Shown one piece after another: positions 23,591 through 32,862 of a stretch of 64,000 nt of DNA. Origin of the DNA: Streptomyces varsoviensis (GTDB taxonomy: Bacteria; Actinomycetota; Actinomycetes; Streptomycetales; Streptomycetaceae); NCBI RefSeq assembly GCF_000718635.1, contig NZ_JOBF01000022.1, positions 124,001 through 188,000 on the forward strand, in the 5' to 3' direction. The first letter of the stretch is position 1. Each line of letters begins with the position of its first letter. The notes under the pieces are model-generated. The model ran no database searches, was not told the DNA's origin, and saw only the letters and a program-made list of their open reading frames with translations. The position numbers were made by a program, and so were the translations under genes.

Positions 23591-24274
23591 TCAAGAGGGC
23601 CGGATCAGCCCCAACTCCTGGGCCAAAACCGCCGCTTGCACCCGGCTGCGCAGCTCCAGCTTGGCGAGCAGGCGGCTGACATGCGTCTTGACGGTCGCCT
23701 CCGCCATATCGAGACGCCGCGCGATCTCCGCGTTCGAGCACCCCTCGCCCAGGCAGACCAGCACCTCCCCCTCGCGGCGGGTCAGCGCCTCCAGCACGGC
23801 CGGATCGGGCGCGTGCGGCGAGGGCGCCGGCGCCGGGCGCGCGAACTCCGCGATCAGCCGGCGCGTCACGGCCGGGGCGATCATGCCCTCGCCGCGCGCC
23901 ACCGTCCGTACGGCCGCGACCAGTTCGGCCGCCTCGCTGTCCTTCAGCAGAAACCCCGCCGCGCCCGCCCGCAGCGCACCGAAGACATACTCGTCGAGAT
24001 CGAAGGTGGTCAGCACGAGGACGTCGGCCAGCCGCTCCTCGGTGATCCGCCGGGTGGCCGAGACGCCGTCCAGGCGCGGCATCTGCACATCCATCAGCAC
24101 GACGTCCGGGCGCAGTTCACGGGCGAGCCGCACGGCCTCCTCGCCGTCGGCCGCCTCCCCGGCCACCTCGACGCCCGGCGCCGAGCCGAGGATGAGGACG
24201 AGCCCGGCCCGTACCGCCGACTGGTCCTCCGCCACCAGCACCCGGACCGGCTCCCCGGGGGTTTCTGCGCTCAC
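23591..24274 (-). CDS. NarL/LuxR-family response regulator
   Basis: A 227-residue regulator with an N-terminal receiver domain (VRVLVAEDQ and phospho-Asp in VLMDVQM, conserved KD in FLLKDSE) and a C-terminal LuxR-type helix-turn-helix (LTRREGEVLVCLGEGCSNAEIARRL). The start is GTG 24274, which overlaps the stop of the upstream sensor kinase by four bases (GTGA). The kinase-regulator pair is thus translationally coupled. It ends only a few bases from the chitinase operator, so control of the chitinase is conceivable but unproven. Confidence 0.93.
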   Translation of the reverse strand: MSAETPGEPVRVLVAEDQSAVRAGLVLILGSAPGVEVAGEAADGEEAVRLARELRPDVVLMDVQMPRLDGVSATRRITEERLADVLVLTTFDLDEYVFGALRAGAAGFLLKDSEAAELVAAVRTVARGEGMIAPAVTRRLIAEFARPAPAPSPHAPDPAVLEALTRREGEVLVCLGEGCSNAEIARRLDMAEATVKTHVSRLLAKLELRSRVQAAVLAQELGLIRPS

Positions 24275-25473
24275 TGCGATCCTCTCTCGTGCAGCGGGAG
24301 CACGGCCCGTACGCGCCATGCCTTGCGATCGTCACTGCCGTCCGCGACCGGGCCCGCCTCGAACTCCCCGTCCAGCAGGGCCACCCGCTCGCGCATCCCG
24401 ACCAGCCCCGCCCCCGAGCCGGGCGCGCGCGGCCCCGGCCGGTCCCCGAACGGGCTGGCCACGCTGACCTCCAGCGGGCCGTCGGGGCGGCGGCCGAGGC
24501 GGACCGTCACCTCGCCGGGCGCGGCGTGCTTGAGGGCGTTGGTCAGCGACTCCTGGACGATGCGGTAGGCCGCCAGCTCCACGGGGGCCGGCAGCGGGCC
24601 CGGCGCGCGCTCGTCGAGCAGGGCGAAGCGCAGCCCGGCCGCCGAGCCGTTGGCACGGGCCTGCTCGACCAGCGCGTCCAGGGCGTCCAGCCGGGGGGCG
24701 GCGGCGGGCTCCTGCTCGCCGCCCGCGTCCCGCAGCAGGCCGATCAGGCGGCGCATCTCCGCCAGCCCCTGCACGCTGTTCGCGCGGATCACGGACAGCG
24801 CGTCGGCGGCCGCCTTCGGCTCGCCTATCGACAGGGCGGCCGTGGAGTGGATGGCGATGGCCGAGAGGTGGTTGGCCACCATGTCGTGCAGCTCCCGCGC
24901 CATCCGGGCGCGCTCCGCGCCGACCGCCTCGCGCCGGTCCAGCTCCGCCAGCAGCGCCGTGCGCTCCGCCTCCAGCCGGGCCGCCCGCGCGCTGTCCCGG
25001 TACTGCCGGATGCCGACGCCCGTCCAGGCGGGCGCGATGGTCACCAGCGCCGCCGCGACGCCGAGGAGCAGCGCCTCGGGCCGGCGCAGCACCGCCAGCG
25101 ACACCAGCGTCACCAGCACCGTGAACAGCTCGGAGCCGCGCGGGACGCGGCGCGCGGCGGCCGGCGGGCCGTACAGCACGGCCGCGTACACCAAGTCGGT
25201 GAACATCACGACGGTGGCGATCAGCGTGCTGGTGCTCAGGTCCAGGGCGAGCGCGAGGACCCCGATGCCGAGCGCCGTCTGCGGCGCGGTGCGGCGCAGC
25301 AGCTCGGCCCCGGCCATCACGGCGAGCGCCACCAGGGTCAGCGGCTCGGCGAACCCGTCGATCGGCCGGCCGCCGGTCAGCCCGAGGAACCACAGCGTGA
25401 GCCCGCCGAGCAGCCCGCCGGCCGCGATGAGCACGTCATGGCGGTGCGGGCGGGCCGGAAGGTGGCGGGGCAT
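24271..25473 (-). CDS. NarL-type sensor histidine kinase
   Basis: A 400-residue membrane sensor. Several hydrophobic segments span roughly residues 14-160. Then come a HisKA_3 dimerisation domain with the phospho-acceptor His in ARELHDMVANHLSAIAIHS and a HATPase domain (GSGAGLVGMRERVALLDG). No extracellular sensor domain of size is present, so the signal is probably read in the membrane. It is cotranscribed with the response regulator at 23591. The ATG start at 25473 has a GGAAGG box upstream. Confidence 0.92.
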   Translation of the reverse strand: MPRHLPARPHRHDVLIAAGGLLGGLTLWFLGLTGGRPIDGFAEPLTLVALAVMAGAELLRRTAPQTALGIGVLALALDLSTSTLIATVVMFTDLVYAAVLYGPPAAARRVPRGSELFTVLVTLVSLAVLRRPEALLLGVAAALVTIAPAWTGVGIRQYRDSARAARLEAERTALLAELDRREAVGAERARMARELHDMVANHLSAIAIHSTAALSIGEPKAAADALSVIRANSVQGLAEMRRLIGLLRDAGGEQEPAAAPRLDALDALVEQARANGSAAGLRFALLDERAPGPLPAPVELAAYRIVQESLTNALKHAAPGEVTVRLGRRPDGPLEVSVASPFGDRPGPRAPGSGAGLVGMRERVALLDGEFEAGPVADGSDDRKAWRVRAVLPLHERGSQ

Positions 25474-25632
25474 GGGTCCATCACAGCACGTGGGGCGGGC
25501 CGGGGGCGTCGGCGTGCGGGCGCGCGTACCGGCCGGCGACTACATCGAAGGATGCAGCGCCGGATCGTCACGGGCGACGACGCGTACGCCCGCGGCGCCG
25601 GTGACGCTGGAGGGGAGAGACGGGAGAGAGTC

Positions 25633-26259
25633 GTGATCGTCGCATTGATCGTCGCCTGCGAGGTGGCCTTCTGGGTGCTGCTGGCCGTGGGACTGAGCCT
25701 GCGCTACCTGGCGAAGATGCCACGGGCGGGGCTCGCGGTCCTGCTGCTGGAGCCGGTCCTGGAGGTGGTCCTGCTCGCCGTCACCGCGATCGACCTGAAG
25801 AACGGCGCGGAGCCGGACATGAAGCACGGCCTCGCCGCCGTCTACATCGGCTTCACGGTGGGCCTCGGCCATCAGACCATCAAGTGGGTCGACGGGCATG
25901 TGGCCCACCGCTGGGCGGGCGCCCCCAGGCCCGCCAAGCCGCCGAAGTACGGCATGGCGCGCACGGCGCACGAGTGGAAGACCGCGGGCCGCTGGATCCT
26001 CGCCGCCGTCGTCGCGATGGCGCTGCTCCAGGGCGCCGTCTGGTACGTGGGGGAGGGCGGCGACACCGGTTCGCTGCGCGCGTGGCAGATGAAGATGGTC
26101 TGGGTGATCGGCATCAACCTGATCATCGCGGGGAGCTACACGTTCTTCCCGAAGCGGCCGCCGGGCGGTGGCGCGGAGCCCGGCGGCGAGGCGTTCGGTC
26201 ACAAGGGGGCCGGCTGTGAGACGGACCGGTCGCCTTCGTTCAGCAAGAAGCTGGAATAG
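25633..26259 (+). CDS. integral membrane protein of unknown function
   Basis: A 208-residue protein with about four hydrophobic helices (near 2-24, 32-50, 60-83 and 118-180 in two parts). A cytoplasmic Lys/Arg loop contains KWVDGHVAHRWAG and RTAHEWKTAG, and a Gly/Ser-rich tail ends SFSKKLE. I do not recognise the family. GTG 25633 follows GGGAGAGAG; longer in-frame starts upstream run into the divergent kinase promoter. It converges on the VOC gene with only 13 bases between the stops. Confidence 0.75.
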   Translation: MIVALIVACEVAFWVLLAVGLSLRYLAKMPRAGLAVLLLEPVLEVVLLAVTAIDLKNGAEPDMKHGLAAVYIGFTVGLGHQTIKWVDGHVAHRWAGAPRPAKPPKYGMARTAHEWKTAGRWILAAVVAMALLQGAVWYVGEGGDTGSLRAWQMKMVWVIGINLIIAGSYTFFPKRPPGGGAEPGGEAFGHKGAGCETDRSPSFSKKLE

Positions 26260-26272
26260 GCGGTACGGGACC

Positions 26273-26770
26273 TCAGCGGGCGCTGACCGCGCCGCCCCAG
26301 CGCCGCCGCGCCTCGTCGAGGTCGAGCGGCTTGCGGACGATCGGCTCGCCGTAGGTCCAGGAGTCACGGGGTGTCGGCCACAGCAGCTCGATCTCGATCC
26401 CGTCCGGGTCGGTGCCGTAGACCGACAGGTGCATCCCCTGGTCGAAGGTCTCCTTGAACCGGCCCTCGGCCTCCAGCCGCTCCTTGACCTCGGCCAGCTC
26501 GTCCAGGGTGCCGACCTCGAAAGCGACGTGCAGCAGCCCCGGCGGGGCCGCGTCGGGGCGTACCGCGTCCGGCGCCTCGGCGCGGATCAGGCCCAGGTCG
26601 TGGTGGTTGTCCGACTCCTGCGCGGTGCGCAGGAAGACCATGAAGGGGACGGGGCCGTCCCCGGGGATGCTGTCCACCACCTTCAGCCCCAGGACGTCGC
26701 GGTAGAAGCGGGTCGAGACCTCGATGTCGCTGACGGACAGGACGATGTGGTTCACCTGGCGGATCGTCAT
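26273..26770 (-). CDS. VOC family protein (glyoxalase / extradiol dioxygenase-like)
   Basis: A 165-residue protein with two beta-alpha-beta-beta-beta modules of the vicinal oxygen chelate fold. It starts MTIRQVNHIVLSVSDIEVSTRFYRDVLGL, with GLLHVAFEVG in the middle and DPDGIEIELLWP near the end. The histidines and the final glutamate match the metal triad of this superfamily, which is also found in catechol 2,3-dioxygenases. The substrate is not predictable. ATG 26770 is behind AGGAGA. It lies downstream of the adenosyltransferase gene on the same strand. Confidence 0.85.
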   Translation of the reverse strand: MTIRQVNHIVLSVSDIEVSTRFYRDVLGLKVVDSIPGDGPVPFMVFLRTAQESDNHHDLGLIRAEAPDAVRPDAAPPGLLHVAFEVGTLDELAEVKERLEAEGRFKETFDQGMHLSVYGTDPDGIEIELLWPTPRDSWTYGEPIVRKPLDLDEARRRWGGAVSAR

Positions 26771-26803
26771 CAATCTCTCCTGTTGTACGAGGTGGCGCGT
26801 GAC

Positions 26804-26822
26804 GGGCCCCGGGGCGGGGCCC
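26804..26822 (-). terminator. possible terminator of the adenosyltransferase gene
   Basis: GGGCCCC (26804-26810) and GGGGCCC (26816-26822) can form a 7-bp stem with a 5-base loop, about 35 bases after the adenosyltransferase stop on the minus strand. No T-run is visible. Confidence 0.4.
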
Positions 26823-26855
26823 CTTCGGTCGTACGTACGTGCTCCGACGGCGTGG

Positions 26856-27428
26856 TCAGCGCTCGCCGCCCGGGACCCACAGGACGTCCCCGACCGCCTT
26901 GTTGGCCGTCCGCGCGAGGATGAACAGCAGGTCCGAGAGGCGGTTGAGATACGTGGCGGTCAGCGGGTTCATGATGTCGCCGTGCACCTCCAGCGCCGCC
27001 CACGTGGAGCGCTCAGCGCGCCGGACCACCGTGCACGCCTGGTGCAGCAGGGCCGCGCCCGGCGTGCCGCCCGGCAGGATGAAGCTGCGCAGCTTCTCCA
27101 GCTCCGCCAGGAAGCGGTCGCAGTCCGCCTCCAGCTTGTCGATGTACGGCTGCTCGACGCGCAGCGGCGGGAACTCGGGGTCCTCCACGACCGGGGTCGA
27201 CAGGTCGGCGCCCACGTCGAAGAGATCGTTCTGGACCCGTACGAGCACCTTCACGACCTCCTCGGGCAACTGCCCGAGCGCGACGGCCACCCCGATGGCG
27301 GCGTTCGCCTCGTTCGCGTCGGCGTACGCCGCGATGCGGGTGTCCGTCTTCACGGTGCGGCTCATGTCGCCGAGTGCGGTGGTGCCGTCGTCCCCGGTGC
27401 GGGTGTAGATGCGCGTCAGATTGACCAT
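26856..27428 (-). CDS. cob(I)yrinic acid a,c-diamide / cobalamin adenosyltransferase, PduO type
   Basis: A 190-residue enzyme that transfers the adenosyl group of ATP to cob(I)alamin, making the AdoCbl cofactor of mutases. PduO-family motifs are TRTGDDGTTALGD at the N-terminus (ATP-binding) and RRAERSTWAAL with LNRLSDLLFILAR near the end. ATG 27428 starts at the homology (MVNLTRIYTRTGD); upstream residues in frame are unrelated. A B12-dependent mutase (61.3 kb) and MeaB GTPase (47.3 kb) in this window are likely users. It is divergent from the hydroxyacyl-CoA dehydrogenase gene. Confidence 0.93.
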   Translation of the reverse strand: MVNLTRIYTRTGDDGTTALGDMSRTVKTDTRIAAYADANEANAAIGVAVALGQLPEEVVKVLVRVQNDLFDVGADLSTPVVEDPEFPPLRVEQPYIDKLEADCDRFLAELEKLRSFILPGGTPGAALLHQACTVVRRAERSTWAALEVHGDIMNPLTATYLNRLSDLLFILARTANKAVGDVLWVPGGER

Positions 27429-27552
27429 GTGTACGAGCCTAACTACGCAGCGGGCACGCGGCCGGGATGTGTGCCGCCCGTCACGGGGCGGAACGGCGAG
27501 ATCCGGCCGGTCCCAGCTCAGCGGACGGGCCGTCAACTACACGGTGGACACC

Positions 27553-27582
27553 CGGCGGATATGCGGCGGATATGCGGCGAAG
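27553..27582. repeat. 11-bp tandem repeat in a divergent promoter region
   Basis: CGGCGGATATG occurs twice in tandem (27553-27563 and 27564-27574), followed by a partial third unit CGGCGAAG. It lies between the divergent adenosyltransferase and dehydrogenase genes and could be a regulator site. Confidence 0.6.
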
Positions 27583-27672
27583 AACACACAGTGACGCGCA
27601 CCTCACCCTGCTGCCACGAAGGGTGAACGGGCGTTAAGGTCCGGCAAACAGCGTCGAGGAGAGGTGTGTGTC

Positions 27673-28521
27673 GTGGCGAAGAAGCTCGCCGTCATCGGAG
27701 CCGGCCTGATGGGTTCCGGCATCGCCCAGGTCTCCGCCCAGGCGGGCTGGGACGTCGTCCTGCGCGACGTCACCGACGCGGCGCTGGCGCGCGGCACGGA
27801 CGCCATCAAGACGTCGTACGACCGGTTCGTCGCCAAGGGCAAGCTGGCGGCCGCCGACGCCGAGGCCGCGCTCGGCCGCATCGCCACCACCACCGACCTC
27901 GACGCCGCCGCCGACGCCGACATCGTCGTCGAGGCCGTCTTCGAGAACATCGACACCAAACGGGAGATCTTCCGCACCCTCGACGGGCTGGTCCGGGACG
28001 AGACCGTGCTCGCCTCCAACACCTCGGCCATCCCGATCACCAAGATCGCGGCCGCCACGGAGCGCCCGGAGCGGGTCGTCGGCGCCCACTTCTTCTCGCC
28101 CGTGCCCATGATGCAGTTGTGCGAGCTCGTCCGGGGGTACAAGACGAGTGACGAAACCCTCGCCGCCGTGCGGGAGTTCGCCGAGGGCGTCGGCAAGACC
28201 TGCATCGTCGTCAACCGGGATGTCGCGGGGTTCGTGACCACCCGCCTCATCTCGGCCCTGGTCGTCGAGGCGACCAAGCTGTACGAGTCCGGGGTGGCCA
28301 CCGCGGAGGACATCGACACCGCCTGCAAGCTGGGCTTCGGGCACGCGATGGGCCCGCTGGCCACCGCCGACCTCACGGGCGTCGACATCCTGCTGCACGC
28401 CGCGGACAACATCTACACGGAGTCCCAGGACGAGAAGTTCGCACCGCCGGAGATCATGCGCCGCATGGTCGACGCGGGGGACCTCGGCCGCAAGAGCGGC
28501 CAGGGCTTCTATCAGCACTGA
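27673..28521 (+). CDS. 3-hydroxybutyryl-CoA / 3-hydroxyacyl-CoA dehydrogenase
   Basis: A 282-residue NAD(P)-dependent dehydrogenase of acyl-CoA metabolism. The N-terminal Rossmann motif GAGLMGSG is followed by NTSAIPITKI and the catalytic HFFSPVPMMQLCELV histidine/glutamate region. The C-terminal domain has GFVTTRLISALVVEA and ends KSGQGFY. GTG 27673 has GGAGAGG eight bases upstream; GTG 27664 overlaps that box. It probably makes or oxidises 3-hydroxybutyryl-CoA, linking to the thiolase at 46 kb. Confidence 0.93.
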   Translation: MAKKLAVIGAGLMGSGIAQVSAQAGWDVVLRDVTDAALARGTDAIKTSYDRFVAKGKLAAADAEAALGRIATTTDLDAAADADIVVEAVFENIDTKREIFRTLDGLVRDETVLASNTSAIPITKIAAATERPERVVGAHFFSPVPMMQLCELVRGYKTSDETLAAVREFAEGVGKTCIVVNRDVAGFVTTRLISALVVEATKLYESGVATAEDIDTACKLGFGHAMGPLATADLTGVDILLHAADNIYTESQDEKFAPPEIMRRMVDAGDLGRKSGQGFYQH

Positions 28522-28670
28522 GAGGCGGTTGTGCGGACCATCCACTTCGGGATCACCCCGAGGGGTGAATTCGGTATCGGTTCGCTTACAGACGGCAACT
28601 TTGCGGGATGAGAGGCAGTCAGTTCTGTAGACACGGAGGCAACATCACGTACCGGATCCGGGGAGCGCAT

Positions 28671-28994
28671 ATGCATATCAGGGGCGACCACGCCGAGCTG
28701 GTCGTCGGGGGCCGCCTCGACGTCCGCAGCGCGGCGGACGCCCGTACGGCCCTGCACGCCGCCGTCGACTCCGGCCGCGGCGATCTGGTCCTGGACCTCA
28801 CCGAGCTGGACTCCTGGGACGCCACCGGGCTCGGGGTCATCATGGGCGCGCACCGCCGCGCGGGCCGCACGGGCCGGCGGCTCGTGCTGCGCGGCGTGCC
28901 GCCGCAGATGCAGCGCCTCCTGGTCGCCACGCGGCTGCACCGCATCCTCGCCATCGAGGGCGGCATCGAGGCGGAGTCGCTGCCGCGCGTCTGA
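28671..28994 (+). CDS. STAS-domain anti-sigma factor antagonist
   Basis: A 107-residue single STAS domain (MHIRGDHAELVVGGRLD...DLVLDLTELDSWDATGLGVIM). The phosphorylatable position of the SpoIIAA family (second residue of D-S-S-G) is a threonine in DATGLG, so control by an anti-sigma kinase is possible. No RsbW-type kinase is nearby. ATG 28671 behind GGGGAG was chosen; the in-frame extension to 28608 lacks a ribosome site. The large ATPase-like gene follows after 256 bases. Confidence 0.9.
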   Translation: MHIRGDHAELVVGGRLDVRSAADARTALHAAVDSGRGDLVLDLTELDSWDATGLGVIMGAHRRAGRTGRRLVLRGVPPQMQRLLVATRLHRILAIEGGIEAESLPRV

Positions 28995-29250
28995 CACCCC
29001 CGCCGCGTCCGGCCGGACCGGCGCGGGGTGGTGACCAGATCAGGACGTGTCCTGTCAATCCGCCATCGGACTGTGACGTCCCGCCCGGCGCGACACCCCT
29101 CAGGTGCGGGGATACTGTGGGAAGGTTTAGGGTTCGGTGTCCCCGCCGCTTTCCGAAAGCCTACGGCGGGCACCGGACCAGAAGCGACGGCGAGCGTGCG
29201 GACAGGCCGGGAGGGCAATACGGCACGCCACGCATCTGGGGGGCTTGACC

Positions 29251-31827
29251 ATGGACCCGATGGACCGGGGACCGGAAGACCACAAGGGCCGCGACGGCGA
29301 CGAGCGCCGGGACGGCCGTACACCGACGAACGGCGCCCCGCGGCCGGCCGCGCACGAGCGGACCGCGCAGGGCCCCGGCGGCGACGCCCCGGCGCTCGCC
29401 CGCACCGCGCAGCTCATCGCCGGCGACTACCTCCTCACGATCAACCCCGTGGACGGCAGCGAGATCGAGGTCTGCCCGCCGGCCGACCGCCCCGGCCACC
29501 CGGACAAGCACCTGCCGGAGGAGCGCGCCGAACTGCGCCGGGCGGCGGCCCCGCCGCCCCCGCCCGGGACCACCGGCTCCGAACTGCCCTTCCTGGGCCG
29601 CGAGGAGGAGCGCGAACGGCTCGTCCGGCTGCTGGCCCGCGGCCGGTCCGTACGGCTCACCGGGCCGCCCGGAGCGGGCCGCACCACGCTCCTCGACGCC
29701 GTCGCCGAGGACTGCGCGACCCTCGCCCCGGACGGCGTCGTACGCCTCTCCGGCTACCGGCGCACCTCCACCGACCTCCTGTACGACCTCTTCGCCGCCG
29801 TCCACCGCGCCCCGCCGCACCGCCCCGACCGCGACGAACTCCTCGCCCTGGTGGGCCGGATCGGGGCCGTGGTCGTCCTCGACGACCTCGAATTCGGCGG
29901 CGCCGCGCTCGACGACCTCCTCGACGCGACCCCCGAGTGCGCCTTCCTGATCGCCGCCACTCCGGACGTCGCCGCGCCCTCCGCCGACTCGCACCTCGAA
30001 GAGGTCTTCCTCGGCGGGCTCGGCCGCGAGACCTGGCTGGAACTGCTGGCGCGGGCCGTGCGCCGGCCCCCGGCCGCGGACGAGGCGGGCTGGGCGGCGG
30101 ACCTGTGGTTCGAGTCCGAGGGGCTGCCGCTGCGGTACGTACAGGCCGGGGCGCTGCTGCGGCAGCGCGACGCGGCCCGCGCCGGCTCCGGAGCCGACGC
30201 CGCCTCCCTCGACGAGCAGGGCGACTACAGCGTCTTCGGCGAGCGGCCGGCCGACGCGGCCGGCGGCAGCGGCGTCCCGCTGCCCTCCACCGCCGAGGCC
30301 GCCGAACCCGCCGCGCTGCTCGCCGCCCGCCTCAGCGAGACCGGCCAGGACACCCTGCGCATCGCCGTGGCGCTCGGCGGCGAACTCCCGCACCAGGCGC
30401 ACCTCCCCGCCCTCGTCGGGGACGCCCACGCCGACGCCGCGCTCGGCGAGCTGATCGACTGCGGGCTCATCACCCCCGCCGGCGCCCACTACCGGCTGGC
30501 GGGCGGCGTCCTCGCCCAGCTCCAGGCCGCCGGGTACGGCACCGACACCGCCACCCACGCGCAGCTCGCCGCCCAGCACTACGCCTGGTGGGCCGGGCAC
30601 CCCTCGGTCACCCCCGAGCGCATCGCGGTCGAGGCCGACGCGATCCTCGCCGCGATGGGCGTCCTCGTGGCCGGCAGGGAGGCCGGGCACCCGGCCGCGG
30701 CCGTGCTGCTGGCCCGTACGGCGGCGCCCGCCTTCGCCGCCGCGCTGCACTGGAGCGCCTGGGAGCGCAGCCTGCGGTACGGGCAGGAGGCCGCCCGGAT
30801 CGCCGGCGAGGTCGCCGAAGAGGCGTACTTCCACCACGAGTTGGGCATCCTCGCGCTCTGCACCGGCAACCTCGACCGGGCCCGCGCCGAGCTGGAGGCG
30901 TCCATCGGGCTGCGCGGCGTGCTCGCCGACCGGCGCGGCACGGTCGCCGGCCGCAGGGCGCTCGCCCTGGTCGCGGACCGCTCCGGGCGGCCCGTCGTGA
31001 CGCCGCCGACGCCCGACGGGTACACGCCCGCGGGGGAGGAGGTCCCGGACGCGCGGTCCGAGGAGTCGGCGTCGCCGCCCGGCGGCCTCTCGGCGCCGCC
31101 GGCCGCCGCCGGCCCCGACGACAACACGACGACGATCATCACCCGGCTCGCCGCCGACGGGGGAGCGGCCCCGAGCCCGGTACCGCCGCCGCCCCCGGCG
31201 CGCAAGACGGTCGTCGGCGGCACCCGGCGCAACCTGGTCGCGGCGGGCGCGGGCGTGCTGCTCGCGGCGGTCCTGGGCACCGTGGTCACCCTCGGGGCCA
31301 CCTCGGGCGGCGACAAGGGCCCCTCCGACAAGGTCAAGCCCGGCCAGTCGGCGGCCCAGCAGGACGGCGACGACGGCCTGACCGCCGACAAGCCGGGCGG
31401 CGGCCAGAACGGGCGCGGCGGCGCGCCGGGACACACCGGCACCGCCGGCAAGCCGGGGCCCACGACCAGCACGGACGGGCCCTCCCAGACGCCGAGCCCG
31501 TCGGGCAGCGCGTCACCGGACGACCCGACCGGCAGCGGGGAGCCTTCGCACACGCCGTCCTCGCCGTCGCGGCCGACGGACGGCACCACCGAGCCGACGG
31601 GCTCCCCGTCGCGGCCCACGAACCCGCCGACGCACACGCAGAGCCCGACGGGCAAGCCGACCCCGACGGACTCGCCGACGAAGCCGACGCAGGAGCCGAC
31701 GACGCCGCAGTCCCCGACGACCGGCCCGTCGACCAGCCAGACGGTGACGCAGTCGGCGTCCCAGTCGGCCCCCGCGTCACAGACGCACTCGGGCCCCGGG
31801 GCGCCCACCGCGTCGAGGACCGCCTAG
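29251..31827 (+). CDS. large P-loop NTPase-like membrane protein with Ser/Thr/Pro-rich outer tail
   Basis: An 858-residue protein. An Arg/Asp/Pro-rich N-terminus (1-110) precedes a STAND/AAA-like NTPase module with Walker A GPPGAGRTT at 138-146 and a Walker B-like VVVLDDLEF. The invariant Walker A lysine is Arg144 (codon CGC). Then comes an alpha-helical TPR-like region (about 390-580), an acidic linker, one transmembrane helix (about 661-684) and an outer tail of about 170 residues rich in Ser, Thr, Pro and Gly. ATG 29251 is behind GGGGGG. Function unknown. The tail looks like a wall-spanning spacer. The STAS protein upstream may be functionally linked. Confidence 0.8.
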   Translation: MDPMDRGPEDHKGRDGDERRDGRTPTNGAPRPAAHERTAQGPGGDAPALARTAQLIAGDYLLTINPVDGSEIEVCPPADRPGHPDKHLPEERAELRRAAAPPPPPGTTGSELPFLGREEERERLVRLLARGRSVRLTGPPGAGRTTLLDAVAEDCATLAPDGVVRLSGYRRTSTDLLYDLFAAVHRAPPHRPDRDELLALVGRIGAVVVLDDLEFGGAALDDLLDATPECAFLIAATPDVAAPSADSHLEEVFLGGLGRETWLELLARAVRRPPAADEAGWAADLWFESEGLPLRYVQAGALLRQRDAARAGSGADAASLDEQGDYSVFGERPADAAGGSGVPLPSTAEAAEPAALLAARLSETGQDTLRIAVALGGELPHQAHLPALVGDAHADAALGELIDCGLITPAGAHYRLAGGVLAQLQAAGYGTDTATHAQLAAQHYAWWAGHPSVTPERIAVEADAILAAMGVLVAGREAGHPAAAVLLARTAAPAFAAALHWSAWERSLRYGQEAARIAGEVAEEAYFHHELGILALCTGNLDRARAELEASIGLRGVLADRRGTVAGRRALALVADRSGRPVVTPPTPDGYTPAGEEVPDARSEESASPPGGLSAPPAAAGPDDNTTTIITRLAADGGAAPSPVPPPPPARKTVVGGTRRNLVAAGAGVLLAAVLGTVVTLGATSGGDKGPSDKVKPGQSAAQQDGDDGLTADKPGGGQNGRGGAPGHTGTAGKPGPTTSTDGPSQTPSPSGSASPDDPTGSGEPSHTPSSPSRPTDGTTEPTGSPSRPTNPPTHTQSPTGKPTPTDSPTKPTQEPTTPQSPTTGPSTSQTVTQSASQSAPASQTHSGPGAPTASRTA

Positions 31828-31923
31828 CACCCGCCGTACGGGCCCGGGGCCCCGCTCCAGGGGCTTCATGGGCTTCATGGGCCCGCCCCGGCCCGTACGC
31901 GGCGTGACGGAAGCGGAATGGGA

Positions 31924-31956
31924 ACGGGCCGTACGGGAGCCTCCCGTACGGCCCGT
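31924..31956. terminator. long stem-loop between the NTPase-like gene and nucS
   Basis: ACGGGCCGTACGGGAG (31924-31939) and CTCCCGTACGGCCCGT (31941-31956) are perfect 16-bp arms separated by one base. The genes converge here, so it can terminate both. Confidence 0.7.
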
Positions 31957-32023
31957 AACACTCACGGCTCGGTCTGAAAAGAGCGGTTAGTACTCAAAAG
32001 AGGGCCAGAGGCCCAGATGGCGC

Positions 32024-32686
32024 TCAGAAGAGGCGGAGCTTGTCGTCCTCGATCCCGCGCAGCGCGTCGTAGTCCAGCACGACGCAGCCGATGCCGCGGT
32101 CGGTGGCCAGCACCCGCGCCTGGGGCTTGATCTCCTGGGCCGCGAAGATGCCCTTGACCGGGGCGAGGTGCGGGTCCCGGTTGAGGAGTTCGAGGTAGCG
32201 CGTGAGCTGCTCGACGCCGTCGATCTCGCCGCGCCGCTTGAGCTCCACGGCCACCGTCGCGCCGTCCGCGTCCCGGCAGAGGATGTCCACCGGGCCGATG
32301 GCGGTGGGGTATTCGCGCCGGATCAGCGTCCAGCCCTCGCCAAGTGTCTCGATCCGATCGGCGAGGAGCTCCTGCAGATGTGCTTCCACGCCGTCTTTGA
32401 TGAGCCCGGGATCGACGCCGAGTTCGTGCGAGGAATCGTGCAGAACCTCCTCCATGGTGATGATGAGCTTCTCGCCCGCCTTGTTCACCACGGTCCACAC
32501 ATCGCCGTCGCCCTCCTTCAGCGTGCAGGGCGGCGACATCCAGTTGAGGGGCTTGTAGGCCCGGTCATCGGCGTGAATGGAGACACTGCCGTCGGCTTTC
32601 ACGAGGATGAGCCGCGGAGCCGAGGGGAGATGGGCGGTGAGCCGGCCCGCGTAGTCCACGGAGCAACGGGCGATGACGAGACGCAT
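32024..32686 (-). CDS. nucS: endonuclease NucS (mismatch-specific)
   Basis: A 220-residue nuclease of the non-canonical mismatch repair pathway used by actinobacteria, which lack MutS/MutL. The PD-(D/E)xK-type active site is visible as GPVDILCRD (Asp134) and VAVELKRR (Glu148, Lys150). The C-terminal residues KLRLF fit a beta-clamp-binding tail, known for NucS. ATG 32686 begins the family N-terminus [16 protein letters not shown]; a TAGCGT at 32695-32700 (minus strand) could be its -10, giving a very short leader. It is divergent from the SCO5389-type gene. Confidence 0.94.
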   Translation of the reverse strand: MRLVIARCSVDYAGRLTAHLPSAPRLILVKADGSVSIHADDRAYKPLNWMSPPCTLKEGDGDVWTVVNKAGEKLIITMEEVLHDSSHELGVDPGLIKDGVEAHLQELLADRIETLGEGWTLIRREYPTAIGPVDILCRDADGATVAVELKRRGEIDGVEQLTRYLELLNRDPHLAPVKGIFAAQEIKPQARVLATDRGIGCVVLDYDALRGIEDDKLRLF

Positions 32687-32862
32687 GGTCGGCCACGCTA
32701 CTCGACGCCGGGCCGTCCACGCGATTCGCCCCGGATGAACCCAAACGGCGATGGCCGGTTGTCGGCGCATTCTCCTGGTGCGTCGGCAGTGGCCGAATTA
32801 CCGTTGAAGGGGGCGGTCGCCGTACGGGCACTCTCCGTTGTCGACCGTCCGCCCATCCCTTA

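Noticed and set aside
24289..25632. Plus-strand extension of the membrane protein gene upstream of 25633
   Set aside because: It runs antisense through the sensor kinase gene; GTG 25633 with a ribosome site begins the hydrophobic protein.
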